A stretch of 64,000 bases of DNA from Jannaschia aquimarina (GCF_000877395.1 NZ_JYFE01000046.1:1-64000), one strand, 5' to 3'. Shown: positions 7,584 through 19,707, counted from the stretch's first letter. Notes: generated by a model not told the origin, from the letters alone. Numbers and translations are program-made.

Positions 7584-9161
7584 ATGCGAGACTTTCACCT
7601 GCCGGGACGATCCCCGGTGCTTGCCGAAGGCGGAATGGCCGCGACGTCACATCCGCTCGGCACGCTCGTCGCCATCGAGACGCTTCGCAGGGGCGGAAAC
7701 GCGGTCGATGCGGCCATCGCCGGGGCCGTTCTCCTCGGGCTCTGTGAACCGCAGATGACCGGTTTGGGCGGTGATTGCTTCGCCCTGCTCAAGCCTGCGG
7801 GAACCGAGGACATCCTGGCCCTGAACGGATCGGGCCGGGCGCCAGCCGGCGCCGATCCGGAAGCGATCAGGCGGGAAGGTCACGAGAGCATCCCGCTCCA
7901 CGGAGTGGAGGCGGTCACGGTCCCCGGCGCGGTGGATGCCTTCTGCAAGCTCTCGGACGCGCATGGCGCGCTCGGGATCCAGGACACGCTCGCACCGCTG
8001 ACGCGCTATTTCGAAGAGGGGATCCGCGTCGCGCCTCGGGTGGCGTTCGATTGGGCGGAGGCCGAAGCGACCCCGCAAGGCGCCGCGAGAGATCTGTTTC
8101 TCAAGGACGGGCGCGCCTTCCGGGCCGGCGAACTCTTCGCGCTGCCCGGCCAAGCCGAAGTGCTCCGCCGTGTTGGGGAACACGGCCGCGACGGCTTCTA
8201 TGCGGGCGAGGTGGCCGAAGACATGGTCGCCGCCCTGCGCGCCGCAGGCGGATCCCACACGGTCGAAGACTTCGCCGCGACACGCTGTGACTGGACGGAC
8301 CCGATCTTCGGCAGCTATCGCGGGACGGAAATGGTCGAGCACCCGCCCAACGGTCAGGGCGCGACGGCGATCCTGATGAATGCCATCCTGTCCCATTTCG
8401 ACATTGCTTCGATGGACCCGCTGGGATCCGCCCGGGCCCATCTGGAAGCCGAAGCCGCCAAGCTCGCCTATGACGCGCGCAACCGCTTGCTGGCGGATCC
8501 GGACCACATGGCGCGACTGGAGCATATGCTCGCGCCCGAGACCGCCGAGAAGCTGGCCGCCATGATCGATCCGACCCGTGCGATGGCGGCGGCCACGCCC
8601 CTGACCGAGGCGATCCACAAGGATACGATCTACATCACCGTCGTGGATCGCGACCGTATGGCGATCTCGCTGATCTACTCGATCTTCCATTCCTTCGGCT
8701 CCGGCATCGCCTCCGACCGGTTCGGTATCCTGTTTCAGAACCGAGGCGCGGGGTTCACGCTGGAGCCGGGCCATCCGAACGAATTGGGGCCGGGCAAGCG
8801 TCCGATGCACACGATCATCCCCGGCATGCTGCGCGAAGGCGGGCGCGTCACGATGCCATTCGGCGTCATGGGTGGCGGCTATCAACCGAATGGCCACGCC
8901 CGGCTGATCTCGAACCTCGTGGATTTCGGGCTGGACCCCCAATCGGCGATCGACGCGCCCCGCAGCTTCTCGGAAGCCGGCAGCATGAAGGTCGAGCGCG
9001 GCTATTCGGACGCCGTCCGAGCCGAACTGGCCGAGATGGGGCACGCGGTGGAAATACCGGAGACGCCATTGGGCGGGGCCCAGGCGATCCGGATCGACGA
9101 GGCCGGCTATCTGGAAGGCGCGAGCGACCCGCGAAAGGACGGCTGCGCGCTGGGCTATTGA
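7584..9161 (+). CDS. Gamma-glutamyltransferase family protein
   Basis: An N-terminal-nucleophile hydrolase that in characterised members transfers or hydrolyses gamma-glutamyl groups (glutathione and analogues) after autocleavage. Of the 525 residues, T348 in HKDTIYITVVD aligns with the catalytic N-terminal threonine of the small subunit (family pattern T-x-x-x-[ST]-V-V-D), and the Gly-Gly oxyanion region is present as GVMGGGYQPNGH. The ATG at 7584 has GGAGGG upstream; longer in-frame starts exist but lack such a site. No signal peptide is visible, so a cytosolic location is likely, unlike the periplasmic E. coli Ggt. The substrate is uncertain; related enzymes include acylases. Confidence 0.88.
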   Translation: MRDFHLPGRSPVLAEGGMAATSHPLGTLVAIETLRRGGNAVDAAIAGAVLLGLCEPQMTGLGGDCFALLKPAGTEDILALNGSGRAPAGADPEAIRREGHESIPLHGVEAVTVPGAVDAFCKLSDAHGALGIQDTLAPLTRYFEEGIRVAPRVAFDWAEAEATPQGAARDLFLKDGRAFRAGELFALPGQAEVLRRVGEHGRDGFYAGEVAEDMVAALRAAGGSHTVEDFAATRCDWTDPIFGSYRGTEMVEHPPNGQGATAILMNAILSHFDIASMDPLGSARAHLEAEAAKLAYDARNRLLADPDHMARLEHMLAPETAEKLAAMIDPTRAMAAATPLTEAIHKDTIYITVVDRDRMAISLIYSIFHSFGSGIASDRFGILFQNRGAGFTLEPGHPNELGPGKRPMHTIIPGMLREGGRVTMPFGVMGGGYQPNGHARLISNLVDFGLDPQSAIDAPRSFSEAGSMKVERGYSDAVRAELAEMGHAVEIPETPLGGAQAIRIDEAGYLEGASDPRKDGCALGY

Positions 9162-9175
9162 CGCACAGCCCAGCG
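9148..9175. terminator. Hairpin between convergent genes (possible bidirectional terminator)
   Basis: A perfect 9-bp stem (CGCTGGGCT/AGCCCAGCG) with a 10-nt loop spans the end of the gamma-glutamyltransferase gene and the 20-bp gap to the convergent thiolase. There is no U-run on either strand, so termination efficiency is uncertain. Confidence 0.4.
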
Positions 9176-9181
9176 AGCGGT

Positions 9182-10354
9182 TCAGAGCCGCTCGAACCCG
9201 ACGGCGATCCCCTGCCCGCCGCCGATGCACATCGTAGCCAGCGCGCGGCGGCCGCCCGTCCGGCGCAGTTCATAGAGCGCCTTGGTCGCGATGATGGCGC
9301 CTGTCGCGCCGACGGGGTGACCCAGCGCGATCGCGCCGCCATTCGGGTTCACTCGCGCCGGGTCCAGGCCCAATTCTCGCGTCACCGCGATGGCCTGGGA
9401 GGCGAACGCCTCGTTCGACTCGATGACGTCGAAATCTGCGTCGCCGCCCGTCCGCTCCAAGAGGGAGCGCACCGCGGGAACCGGGCCGATGCCCATCACC
9501 TCGGGGCGCACTCCGGCGTGACCGTAGCCGCTGATCCGGGCGATCGGGGTCAGGCCAGCCCGTTCCGCCGCAGAGGCGGTCGCAAGCACCAGCGCCGCCG
9601 CCCCATCGTTGATGCCGGACGCGTTGCCGGCGGTGACGGTGCCGTCTTTCTGGAAGACCGGGCGCAGACCGGACAGCGCCTCGGCCGTGGTGGCCTTGGG
9701 ATGTTCATCGGTGTCGAACGCGACCTCTTCGCGCTTGCGGCGCACCATCACGGGCGCGATCTGTTCCGCGAAATGGCCCGCTTCGATGGCGGCAGCGGCC
9801 CGCTTTTGCGAGGTCAGCGCGAAGGCGTCCTGATCTTCGCGCGTGATGCCATACTCGGCGGCAACATTTTCGGCGGTGACGCCCATATGGCCGGTGCCGA
9901 ACGGGCAATTCAGGGCGCCCAGCATCATATCCATGGATCGCATGTCGCCCATCTTGGTGCCCCAGCGCATGTCCTGCGTGGCATGAGGCGAGCGGGACAT
10001 GCATTCGGCGCCGCCCACCAGAGCGAACTCCGCATCGCCCAGCGACAGCGCCTGCGCGCCCGACACGATCGCCTGCAATCCGCTTCCGCAAAGGCGATTG
10101 ACGTTCATTGCCGGAACCGTCTCCGGCACACCGGCCTGCATCGCGGCCACGCGCGACAGGTACATGTCCCGCGGCTCGGTGTTGATGACGTGGCCGAAGA
10201 CCGTCGTGCCGATCCGAGCGCCGTCTACGCCCGCCCGCTCCAACGCGGCCTTCGCCGCCACCGTGGCGAGGTCGATGGGCGCGGTTCCCGCGAGGCTGCC
10301 GCCGAAGGTGCCGATGGCCGTCCGCGCGGCGCCGAGGATGACGATGTCTTGCAT
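9182..10354 (-). CDS. Acetyl-CoA C-acyltransferase (thiolase, BktB-like)
   Basis: Thiolase of 390 residues with nucleophile C89 ([11 protein letters not shown]), H346 ([10 protein letters not shown]) and C376 (MCIGGGQG). Compared with the thiolase at 5191-6351 it has a different N-terminal half ([15 protein letters not shown]... [12 protein letters not shown]), of the kind seen in beta-ketothiolases that accept longer acyl chains. This substrate preference is inference. The ATG at 10354 has GGGAGG at good spacing. It appears monocistronic; a hairpin follows its stop. Confidence 0.9.
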   Translation of the reverse strand: MQDIVILGAARTAIGTFGGSLAGTAPIDLATVAAKAALERAGVDGARIGTTVFGHVINTEPRDMYLSRVAAMQAGVPETVPAMNVNRLCGSGLQAIVSGAQALSLGDAEFALVGGAECMSRSPHATQDMRWGTKMGDMRSMDMMLGALNCPFGTGHMGVTAENVAAEYGITREDQDAFALTSQKRAAAAIEAGHFAEQIAPVMVRRKREEVAFDTDEHPKATTAEALSGLRPVFQKDGTVTAGNASGINDGAAALVLATASAAERAGLTPIARISGYGHAGVRPEVMGIGPVPAVRSLLERTGGDADFDVIESNEAFASQAIAVTRELGLDPARVNPNGGAIALGHPVGATGAIIATKALYELRRTGGRRALATMCIGGGQGIAVGFERL

Positions 10355-10421
10355 GAGGGCCTCCCTGCCGTTCGGCAGAACTATCGGCCAGCCCCGTGCA
10401 GTCGGAAAGCGGAACGTTCCG

Positions 10422-11201
10422 TCAGCCGGGCATCGCCGCCCGGTAGAGATGCCAGGACGCGTGCCCGAGCACGGGCAGGACGATCAACAGACCGAGGAAC
10501 CAGGGCACCATCGCCAACAGGGTGGTCACGGCGATGATCGCGGCCCAGACCATCATTATGGGCAAATTCGCGCGAACCGCCCCCAAGCTGGCCCGCATCG
10601 CGGTCACGAAATCGACCTCCCGCTCCAGCAGCATCGGCAGGCTGAGCGCGGTCAGGCCGAAGAGCAGGAATGCGCAGGCGCCACCGAAAAGGATCTGTAC
10701 GATCGCCATCGCGAGGCCCGGCCCGGACAGGTAGGCGGCCAGGGTGTCAGGTGGGCCCAGCAACGCCGTCGGCCCCATGAAGAGCGCGAACAGCATGTGC
10801 GCCACGAAGCTCCAGAACAGGAAGTAGATCAGGATGACCGCGCCCGCCCAGGGGATCTGTCGCGTCCTCTCGTTCCAGACGACGGCCAGCACTTCCGAGA
10901 AGACGAGGGGGACGCCGTCGCAACGGCGACGGCTGACCTCGTAAAGACCGACTGCCAGGAACGGCGCGATCAGCGGGAAGCCCAAGGTCAGTGTGAGCGT
11001 CCAGGTGAAGAGCCCCGCGCCGAGCTGGAGCAGCGCGAAGCCCGAGATCACGTAGATGCAGGCGAAGAACAGCCCGTATTGCGGCGCGGCGCGGAAGTCG
11101 CCCCAGCCCGCGCGCAGGGCGGCCCCCAGATCCGACAACGTGACCTGCCCCGCCCGTGGAACGGGGTCGGAGACCTGAACATCGACGGATCGGTCGGACA
11201 T
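10422..11201 (-). CDS. DUF2189 integral membrane protein
   Basis: A 259-residue protein with roughly six hydrophobic segments, for example GLFFACIYVISGFALLQLG, FPLIAPFLAVGLY, AVILIYFLFWSFVAHMLF and IMMVWAAIIAVTTLLAMVPW. The pattern GFPLIAPFLAVGLYEVSRR and the closing PVLGHASWHLYR are typical of DUF2189, a family of unknown function common in alpha- and betaproteobacteria. The N-terminal 40 residues are probably cytosolic. Located between a thiolase and serA, all leftward, but with gaps that give no evidence of one operon. Confidence 0.85.
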   Translation of the reverse strand: MSDRSVDVQVSDPVPRAGQVTLSDLGAALRAGWGDFRAAPQYGLFFACIYVISGFALLQLGAGLFTWTLTLTLGFPLIAPFLAVGLYEVSRRRCDGVPLVFSEVLAVVWNERTRQIPWAGAVILIYFLFWSFVAHMLFALFMGPTALLGPPDTLAAYLSGPGLAMAIVQILFGGACAFLLFGLTALSLPMLLEREVDFVTAMRASLGAVRANLPIMMVWAAIIAVTTLLAMVPWFLGLLIVLPVLGHASWHLYRAAMPG

Positions 11202-11242
11202 AGGCCGAGCCTAACGGCTGCGAACCGGCCTGTCATGGGGAA

Positions 11243-11270
11243 CGTGGGGGACGAAGATGCGGCCCCCACG
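11243..11270 (-). terminator. Stem-loop downstream of serA
   Basis: An 8-bp stem CGTGGGGG/CCCCCACG with a 12-nt loop sits just after the serA stop codon. It lacks a U-run, so it may act as an mRNA 3'-end stabiliser or a weak terminator. Confidence 0.35.
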
Positions 11271-11275
11271 CCGTC

Positions 11276-12868
11276 TCAGACGTCGAAGCGCAGCGGATGC
11301 ACCGAAGTGAACTTGCCCGAGTCGCGGAGCGCGGACAGGACGTCCTCGGATGGCTGCTCATCGAGATAGAGAAGAGCGATCGCTTGGTGTCCGGCTTCGG
11401 TCCGGCCCAGGGTGAAGTTGGCGATATTCACGCCTTTCTCTCCCAGCGTCTGACCCAGTGTCCCGATGATGCCCGGCACGTCCTGATTGGTCGTGTAGAG
11501 CATGTGAGGCCCGACCTCGGCGTCGATATTGACGCCCTTGATCTGGATGAACCGCGGCTTGCCGTCATGGAAGACGGTCCCGGCAGCCGAGTAATCCTGT
11601 TCGGAGGTCCGCACGACCAGCTTGATATAGCCTTCGAAAACGCCGGACTTGTCCTGCCTGGTTTGGCTGATCTCGATACCGCGCTCGCGCGCGATGACGG
11701 GGGCCGAAACCATGTTCACGTCCGGGTTCTGCGCCTTCATCACGCCCGCTATGACCGAACAGTCGAGCGCGGCGAGGTTCATCTCGGTGACGGAGCCGTT
11801 GTAAGTGATCTCGATCGCCTCGATCGGCGCATCGGTGAGCTGTCCGACGAACGCGCCCAGATGGTCGGCCAGTTTGAGCCATGGGCCCATGACCTTGGCC
11901 TCTTCCGCGGTCACGGAGGGCATGTTCAGCGCATTCGTGACGGCCCCCGTCAGCAGGTAGTCCGACATCTGTTCGGCCACCTGAAGTGCGACGTTTTCCT
12001 GCGCTTCGGTGGTCGAGGCGCCCAGATGCGGGGTGCAGACGACGCCGGGCAGACCGAAGAGCCGGCTGTCGGTCGCGGGCTCCGTCTCGAAGACGTCGAA
12101 GCCGGCACCGGCGACGTGGCCGGACTTGATGAGTTCTGCCAGAGCGGCCTCGTCGACCAGACCGCCGCGGGCGCAGTTTATGATACGGACGCCCTTCTTG
12201 GTTTTCGCCAGGTTCTCGGCAGAAAGGATGTTCTTCGTCTGCTCCGTCAGAGGGACATGAAGGGTGATGACGTCCGCCTCGGCCAAGAGCTTGTCGAGGT
12301 CCATCTTCGCCACGCCCAGCTTGGCGGCCCGCTCATCGGACAGGAACGGGTCGTAGGCACCGACCTTCATGCCCAGCCCGACGGCCTTCTGGCAGACGAT
12401 GCCGCCGATGTTCCCGGCACCGATGACGCCCAGACGCTTGCCGGTCAGCTCGACCCCCATGAAGCGCGACTTCTCCCATTTGCCGGCTTGGGTGCTGGTG
12501 TCGGCCTGGGGGATTTCGCGGGCCACGGCGAACATGAGTGCGATGGCATGTTCGGCGGTGGTGATCATGTTGCCGTAGGGCGTGTTCATGACGATCACGC
12601 CCTTGCGAGAGGCGGCGACCTTGTCGACGTTGTCGGTCCCGATACCGGCGCGTCCAACCACCTTCAGGTTGGTGGCCTTTTCCAGCAGCTTTTCGGTCAC
12701 CTTGGTGGCCGAACGGATGGCGAGACCGTCATATTCGCCGATCACCTCGGCCAGCTTGTCCTTGTCCTTGCCAAGGGCGGGGTCGAAGGTGACGTCGATG
12801 CCGCGGTCGCGGAAGATCTGAACGGCGGTTTCCGACAGCTTGTCGGACACGAGGACTTTGGGGGCCAT
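11276..12868 (-). CDS. serA: D-3-phosphoglycerate dehydrogenase
   Basis: Catalyses the NAD-dependent first step of serine synthesis, 3-phosphoglycerate to 3-phosphohydroxypyruvate. The 530-residue protein has the D-isomer dehydrogenase core with Rossmann motif GVIGAGNIGG (147-156) and catalytic residues R234, E263 and H281 (NCARGGLVDE, FETEP, PHLGAS). The long-form C-terminus carries an allosteric substrate-binding domain and a final ACT domain (VPGIIGTLGQTLGEKGVNIANF), which in this type usually mediates serine feedback. Start ATG with AAGGAG. It follows serC by 73 bp on the same strand; the two probably form a serC-serA operon. Confidence 0.96.
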   Translation of the reverse strand: MAPKVLVSDKLSETAVQIFRDRGIDVTFDPALGKDKDKLAEVIGEYDGLAIRSATKVTEKLLEKATNLKVVGRAGIGTDNVDKVAASRKGVIVMNTPYGNMITTAEHAIALMFAVAREIPQADTSTQAGKWEKSRFMGVELTGKRLGVIGAGNIGGIVCQKAVGLGMKVGAYDPFLSDERAAKLGVAKMDLDKLLAEADVITLHVPLTEQTKNILSAENLAKTKKGVRIINCARGGLVDEAALAELIKSGHVAGAGFDVFETEPATDSRLFGLPGVVCTPHLGASTTEAQENVALQVAEQMSDYLLTGAVTNALNMPSVTAEEAKVMGPWLKLADHLGAFVGQLTDAPIEAIEITYNGSVTEMNLAALDCSVIAGVMKAQNPDVNMVSAPVIARERGIEISQTRQDKSGVFEGYIKLVVRTSEQDYSAAGTVFHDGKPRFIQIKGVNIDAEVGPHMLYTTNQDVPGIIGTLGQTLGEKGVNIANFTLGRTEAGHQAIALLYLDEQPSEDVLSALRDSGKFTSVHPLRFDV

Positions 12869-12941
12869 CGGAGGCTCCTTTTTACGATTGGTACGACGCC
12901 CTGAGGGCGGTCTTCATGTTTCGTACGGAGATTCGAGGGGA

Positions 12942-14072
12942 TCAGGCGGTCGCAAGTTCCGACTGGTAGGCCCATTCGACCCACGGCATCAGCGCGGCGA
13001 CGTCTTCGGGATCGACCGTCGCGCCGCACCAGATGCGCAACCCTTCGGGCGCGTCCCGGTAGCTGGCGATGTCGAGGGCGACGCCCTCGGCCTCCAGCCG
13101 TTTGGCCATCCTCTTGGCCGTGCCTTCGGGTGCGCCGACCAGCTTGAGGCAGACCGAGGTCGTTGATCGGGTTGCCGGATCTTCGGCGAGGTTGGCGATC
13201 CAGTCGCGGCTCTCACAGAACTCCCAGATGGCGCTGGCGGACCGGTGCGCGCGGTCGATCAGGCCGGGCAGCGTGACGCCTTCGGCCCAGTCAAGCGCGC
13301 GCAGGTAATCCTCGACGCACATCATCGACGGGGTGTTGATGGTGGCGCCTTCGAAGATCCCCTCGATCAGCTTGCCGCCCTTCGTCAGACGGAAAATCTT
13401 GGGAAGCGGGCGCGGCGGCGTGTAGCTTTCCAGCCGCTCGACGGCGCGGGGCGACAGGATAAGGACGCCATGCGCGCCCTCCCCGCCCAGCACCTTCTGC
13501 CAGGAGAAGGTGGTCACATCGAGCTTGTCCCACGGAAGCTCCATCGCGAAAGCAGCAGAGGTCGCATCGCAGAGCGTCAGGCCTTCACGGTCAGCGGGGA
13601 TCCAGTCGCCATTCGGTACGGCCACACCCGACGTGGTGCCGTTCCAGGTGAAGCCCACGTCGCTGGCCCAGTCGATGGCGGTCAGATCGGGCAGCGCACC
13701 GTAGGGCGCTTCAAGGACGGTGGCATCGAGGTCGAGTTGCTTCACCGCGTCGGTCACCCAACCCTTACCGAAGCTTTCCCATGCGAGCATGGTGACGGGC
13801 CGTGCGCCCAGCATCGTCCACATCGCCATCTCGTAGGCGCCGGTATCCGAGGCGGGCACGATGCCGATGCGGTAATCGTCCGGCACGCCGAGCAGGGTCT
13901 TGGTGCGCTCGATCGCCTCTCTCAGGCGCGACTTGCCGATGGCCGCACGGTGCGAACGGCCGAGCGGCGCGGGGGCGAGGCTGTCGAGGGTGAAGCCGGG
14001 ATGCTTCTTGCAAGGTCCGCTGGAAAAGCGCGGATCGGCCGGCCGCGTGGCCGGTTGAGCGAGATCGGTCAT
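12942..14072 (-). CDS. serC: Phosphoserine aminotransferase
   Basis: PLP enzyme for the second step of serine synthesis, transferring an amino group from glutamate to 3-phosphohydroxypyruvate. The 376-residue protein belongs to the alphaproteobacterial/Methanosarcina-type SerC branch. The PLP-binding lysine is K193 in [14 protein letters not shown], and the N-terminus [14 protein letters not shown] is typical. The ATG at 14072 is chosen because it has a GGAAGG site and matches family N-termini; an open frame continues upstream but has no support. The leader just upstream contains a hairpin described separately. Confidence 0.95.
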   Translation of the reverse strand: MTDLAQPATRPADPRFSSGPCKKHPGFTLDSLAPAPLGRSHRAAIGKSRLREAIERTKTLLGVPDDYRIGIVPASDTGAYEMAMWTMLGARPVTMLAWESFGKGWVTDAVKQLDLDATVLEAPYGALPDLTAIDWASDVGFTWNGTTSGVAVPNGDWIPADREGLTLCDATSAAFAMELPWDKLDVTTFSWQKVLGGEGAHGVLILSPRAVERLESYTPPRPLPKIFRLTKGGKLIEGIFEGATINTPSMMCVEDYLRALDWAEGVTLPGLIDRAHRSASAIWEFCESRDWIANLAEDPATRSTTSVCLKLVGAPEGTAKRMAKRLEAEGVALDIASYRDAPEGLRIWCGATVDPEDVAALMPWVEWAYQSELATA

Positions 14073-14074
14073 GG

Positions 14075-14125
14075 TATCCTTCCAGATATTCGCGCCCCGT
14101 TGGGGGGGCGTGTCCCGCCGCCGTC
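14075..14125 (-). promoter_or_regulatory. Candidate serC leader RNA element
   Basis: The 50 nt before the serC start on the minus strand form a short GC hairpin (CGCCCC...GGGGCG, 14093-14110 region), followed by GAATATCTGGAAGGATACC running into the start codon. A structured 'serC' RNA motif is known upstream of serC in alphaproteobacteria (Rfam serC family), close to the start codon. The resemblance is from memory and was not scored against a covariance model. Overlap of structure with the ribosome-binding site would suit translational control, which is inference. Confidence 0.45.
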
Positions 14126-14211
14126 GGTATTGCGCCGAGAGGGGTCGCGCAAGACAAAAATCGCGGGCATGAGGGGCGGCGACGCGTCGATCCGTTGCCG
14201 ATAGGAAAGAG

Positions 14212-15096
14212 ATGTTCACGACGATCCTGACTTGCGATCCAGCCCGGGCCAGCCTGGATGCGCCCACGATCGAGGCTTTGCGCAATGCCTGGGGCGGCGG
14301 GGATGCCCGTTGGCTGGCGCGCGGCATCGCCGCAGAGTTCGACATGCCCGCGCGCCATGACCCGGCCGAGGCGCGCGCTGGTCTGGATGCGATGGGCGTG
14401 GATGTGAACGTCGTCCCGGCGGAGGGCCGGCGCAAGCGCCTGCTGCTGGCCGACATGGACAGCACCATGATCCGGCAGGAATGCATCGACGAGCTGGCGG
14501 CCGAGGCCGGGGTCGGCGACCGCGTGGCCGCGATCACGGCACGGGCGATGAACGGCGAGATCGGCTTCGAGGGCGCCCTGCGGGAGCGGGTCGGCCTGCT
14601 GGCCGGGTTGGACGTATCCGTGATCGACCGCGTGCTGGCCGAACGGATCACGCCGATGCCAGGCGGCGCCGTATTAGTCGCGACGATGCGAGCGGGCGGC
14701 GCCCATGCCGCGCTGGTCTCGGGCGGCTTCACGGCGTTTACCGGTGCGGTCGCGGCCGATCTGGGCTTCGACAGCCACCGGGCCAACACGCTTCTGGTGG
14801 CAGACGGGCGCCTGACCGGCGCGCCGGGCGAGCCGATCCTGGGCCGGGAGGCCAAGATCGCGCGGCTGGAAGAACTGGTCACGGAGCTTGGGATCGCTGC
14901 GGACGATGCCATCGCTGTAGGCGACGGAGCGAACGATCTGGGAATGCTGCACCGCGCGGGCATGGGCGTCGCGCTGCACGCCAAACCTGCGGTACAGGCC
15001 GAAGCCGATCTGGTGGTGAACCACGGCGATCTGACGGCGCTGCTGTATTTGCAAGGGTACCGTGAGGACGAGTTCGTTGATCCGTCACGGAACTGA
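14212..15096 (+). CDS. serB: Phosphoserine phosphatase
   Basis: HAD-superfamily hydrolase for the last step of serine synthesis. The 294-residue protein has an N-terminal regulatory-like region (about 1-75) and the HAD core with motif [10 protein letters not shown] (nucleophile D81, acid D83), motif II SGGFT (S170), motif III lysine K215 and motif [10 protein letters not shown] (237-244). Start ATG with AGGAAAG. It diverges from serC across a 139-bp region, so all three serine genes share one control region. Confidence 0.95.
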   Translation: MFTTILTCDPARASLDAPTIEALRNAWGGGDARWLARGIAAEFDMPARHDPAEARAGLDAMGVDVNVVPAEGRRKRLLLADMDSTMIRQECIDELAAEAGVGDRVAAITARAMNGEIGFEGALRERVGLLAGLDVSVIDRVLAERITPMPGGAVLVATMRAGGAHAALVSGGFTAFTGAVAADLGFDSHRANTLLVADGRLTGAPGEPILGREAKIARLEELVTELGIAADDAIAVGDGANDLGMLHRAGMGVALHAKPAVQAEADLVVNHGDLTALLYLQGYREDEFVDPSRN

Positions 15097-15147
15097 CGCG
15101 CACCACTGGTAGTTGCCGGGTTAGAACCAACCACGAGGAGTGGGGCG

Positions 15148-15213
15148 ATGGCAGAGATCGACCCGTTGAAATTTGTGCTTCAGGTCATCCTGCCGAAGAA
15201 GCGCCGCAGATAG
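15148..15213 (+). CDS. Possible 21-residue microprotein downstream of serB
   Basis: A short frame, ATG to TAG, with an ideal GAGGAG Shine-Dalgarno 8 nt before the ATG in an otherwise gene-free gap. The predicted peptide [20 protein letters not shown] ends in one more Arg. It has an acidic/hydrophobic first half with a run FVLQVIL and a strongly basic tail, as in small amphipathic membrane-associated peptides. It lies 51 bp after serB on the same strand. No family is recognised; the site and composition are the only support. Confidence 0.35.
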   Translation: MAEIDPLKFVLQVILPKKRRR

Positions 15214-15255
15214 AAGCGGGCCGGACGGACGCGAACGACCGTCATGCGCACTTCG

Positions 15256-17691
<2,436 letters not shown>

Positions 17692-17695
17692 TCAA

Positions 17696-17724
17696 GATAT
17701 ATGCGTTTCGCAGGGGGATGTCAC
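17696..17724 (-). promoter_or_regulatory. Predicted gyrB promoter
   Basis: On the minus strand, GTGACA (-35, 17724-17719) and TATATC (-10, 17701-17696) are separated by exactly 17 bp, about 30 bp upstream of the gyrB start codon. This is a good sigma-70-type match in a GC-rich background. Confidence 0.55.
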
Positions 17725-17841
17725 GGGATCCGCACCAGATTTGGTGGTGTCCTTCGCCATCCACGGTGTGCCACCGGCACGGGCGGAAGCGCGGGGCCAG
17801 CCCCTCGCGCTCCCCGGGATATCTCCGGCAGGATGAGTGGG

Positions 17842-18639
17842 TCAGACCGCGCGGACGACCCGCCGGAAAAAGGCCTCTGCGGCCGCTTGGTCGGCGGGTG
17901 CATCGGACATCTGCGCCGTCCGGGCCAGCCAGTCGCGCGCCTGGGCGAGTTCGGCCCCGATGAAGTCGAGGAGGACCGGATCGGCAGACGGTATCTGGCC
18001 GCCTTCGGGGCGGGTGTGCTTGAGGGCGATCAACGCCTCGGTGGCGGCAATCACCTCTGTCGGCGGTGCCGCGCCATTGATCAGGGCGGCCATGTCCATC
18101 GGCGGAAAGGCCGCATCATTCCGGTGCATCCAGCGCAGCGCGAGGGCGGGGCGAAGGGCGTATAACAGCGCCTTGAGCTTGATCCCGTCGGCCGTATTCA
18201 TCCGCGCCTCCTGCCGAGCGGCAAGGTTCAGGTAGTGCCAGGTGGCAGGGCGCCTGCGCAAAGTGGCGGCCGCCAGTCGCGCCAGATCGTCGGTCAGCGG
18301 ATCGCGGCGATAGACGATTGGCGAGCGGAGCCATTCGCCTAGGACCGCGTTGCCCGCCAGCATCAGGTTCAGCGCCTTGCGGAGGTCCCAGCCGGAGATG
18401 TCGAGTTCGTCGTCGAGCGGGCGTTCGATCACGTCTCGGCCGGGCTCGAGCGACAAGTGCGAGTCGACGGGTCGGGCATAGACGAAGCGGACGTCCTAGT
18501 CGCTGTCGGGAGAATGGAAGCCCCAGGCGCGGCTGCCACTTTCGGCGGCCAGCAGGATGCGGACGCCCTCTTCCGTAGAGATGCGTTCGAGTTCGACTTG
18601 GATGCGAGCCCGCATGGGCGCCGGGACGGGATCGGTCAT
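17842..18639 (-). pseudogene. Nucleotidyltransferase (Pol-beta superfamily, YcgL/RlaP-like) interrupted by an amber codon
   Basis: A 265-codon frame begins at ATG 18639, overlapping the recF stop by 4 nt (ATGA). It runs to 17842 with one in-frame TAG at codon 48 (18498-18496). The stop lies inside the active-site motif ESGSRAWGFHSPDSD-[stop]-DVRF, where family members have Tyr between the two aspartates (DSDYDVRF). Everything downstream stays in frame and intact (GWDLRKALNLMLAGNAVLGEWL, ATWHYLNLAARQEA). Family members lie in this recF-gyrB position in related genomes. Either a single TAC/TAT-to-TAG change has inactivated the gene, or the base is a sequencing error, or the codon is read through. 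A TTG at 18456 could restart translation but would lack the catalytic motif. Confidence 0.8.
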
Positions 18640-19706
18640 GCCTGCTGCACCCGGCTCTCGCCGGCCTCCTCTGTGACCTCAAGATGCTGGGCGTCGAGCC
18701 CATCGAACAATTCCGGCCCCGTGCCCGTCAGAAACGCCTGCGTACCAAGCGCCGCCAGTTCGGCATAGAGCGCGGCCCGGCGACCCGCATCCAGATGGGC
18801 GGCCACCTCGTCGAGAAGCAGGATCGGAGGCTCGCCCTCGCGCGAGGCCAAAGCGCGGGCATTGGCGAGGATGAGCGAGATCAGGAGCGCCTTCTGCTCG
18901 CCCGTCGAACAGAGACGCGCCGCCATGTCCTTGGCGGCATAGGCGCCGTCGAGATCGGTGCGGTGAGGCCCGACCAGCGTGCGGCCGGCGGCCATGTCGC
19001 GGGGGCGGGACGCGGCGAGCGCGTCGAGCAGGCCGGCCTCGTCGCGCGGATCCTCGTCGGGGCCGGACAGCGCAAGTGCCGCGGCGGGGAAAGGCCCGGC
19101 CTCGTCCTGCGCGGCGGCCAGCAAAGCCAGCGCCTCGGTGCGGCGTGCATGGAGGGCCGCACCCACACGCGCCATCTGCACCTCGAGCGCCTCGTACCAA
19201 AGCGCGTCGCGGACCCCGTCGCGCAGCAGCCTATTGCGGTCGCGCATCGCCTTTTCATAGGCCAATGACGCCTCGGCATGGTCGGGAAAGAAGCTGAGCG
19301 TCATGCGGTCGAGGAAGCGGCGGCGCCCCTCGGCCCCTTCGAGCCAGAGCCGGTCCATGGCGGGCGTCAGCCACAGCACCCGCGTCAGTCGGGCGAGCGC
19401 AACCTGGGGCGCGGCCTTGCCGTCGATGCGGGTGCTGCGGGGCTGGCCGGGCTCTGCGCGAAGCTCCACCTCGTGATCGCCGAGCGTGGCGAGGACGCGC
19501 CATCCCACCGCTTCGGGGCGTCGAATGATTTCCTCGGCGGCGGCGCGGCGCATCCCTCTGCCCGGCGAGAGGAGGGACACCGCTTCGAGCAGGTTGGTCT
19601 TGCCGGCGCCGTTGGGGCCATGGACGGCGATCAGCGGTGCGTCGAAGGCGAGCCGCGTCCGTCGGTGCGAACGGAAATGAGAGAGCGCGAGGGAGGCGAC
19701 CCGCAC
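18636..19706 (-). CDS. recF: DNA replication/repair protein RecF
   Basis: SMC-like ATPase that helps load RecA at single-strand gaps. The 356 residues include Walker A GPNGAGKT (30-37), an ABC-type signature region and Walker B ILLLDEVAAHLD (D299). The N-terminus LALSHFRSHRRTRLAF is typical. The start is GTG at 19706, one base after the dnaN stop, so it is co-transcribed with dnaN; its stop overlaps the next gene by 4 nt. Confidence 0.95.
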   Translation of the reverse strand: MRVASLALSHFRSHRRTRLAFDAPLIAVHGPNGAGKTNLLEAVSLLSPGRGMRRAAAEEIIRRPEAVGWRVLATLGDHEVELRAEPGQPRSTRIDGKAAPQVALARLTRVLWLTPAMDRLWLEGAEGRRRFLDRMTLSFFPDHAEASLAYEKAMRDRNRLLRDGVRDALWYEALEVQMARVGAALHARRTEALALLAAAQDEAGPFPAAALALSGPDEDPRDEAGLLDALAASRPRDMAAGRTLVGPHRTDLDGAYAAKDMAARLCSTGEQKALLISLILANARALASREGEPPILLLDEVAAHLDAGRRAALYAELAALGTQAFLTGTGPELFDGLDAQHLEVTEEAGESRVQQA

Positions 19707-19707
19707 C

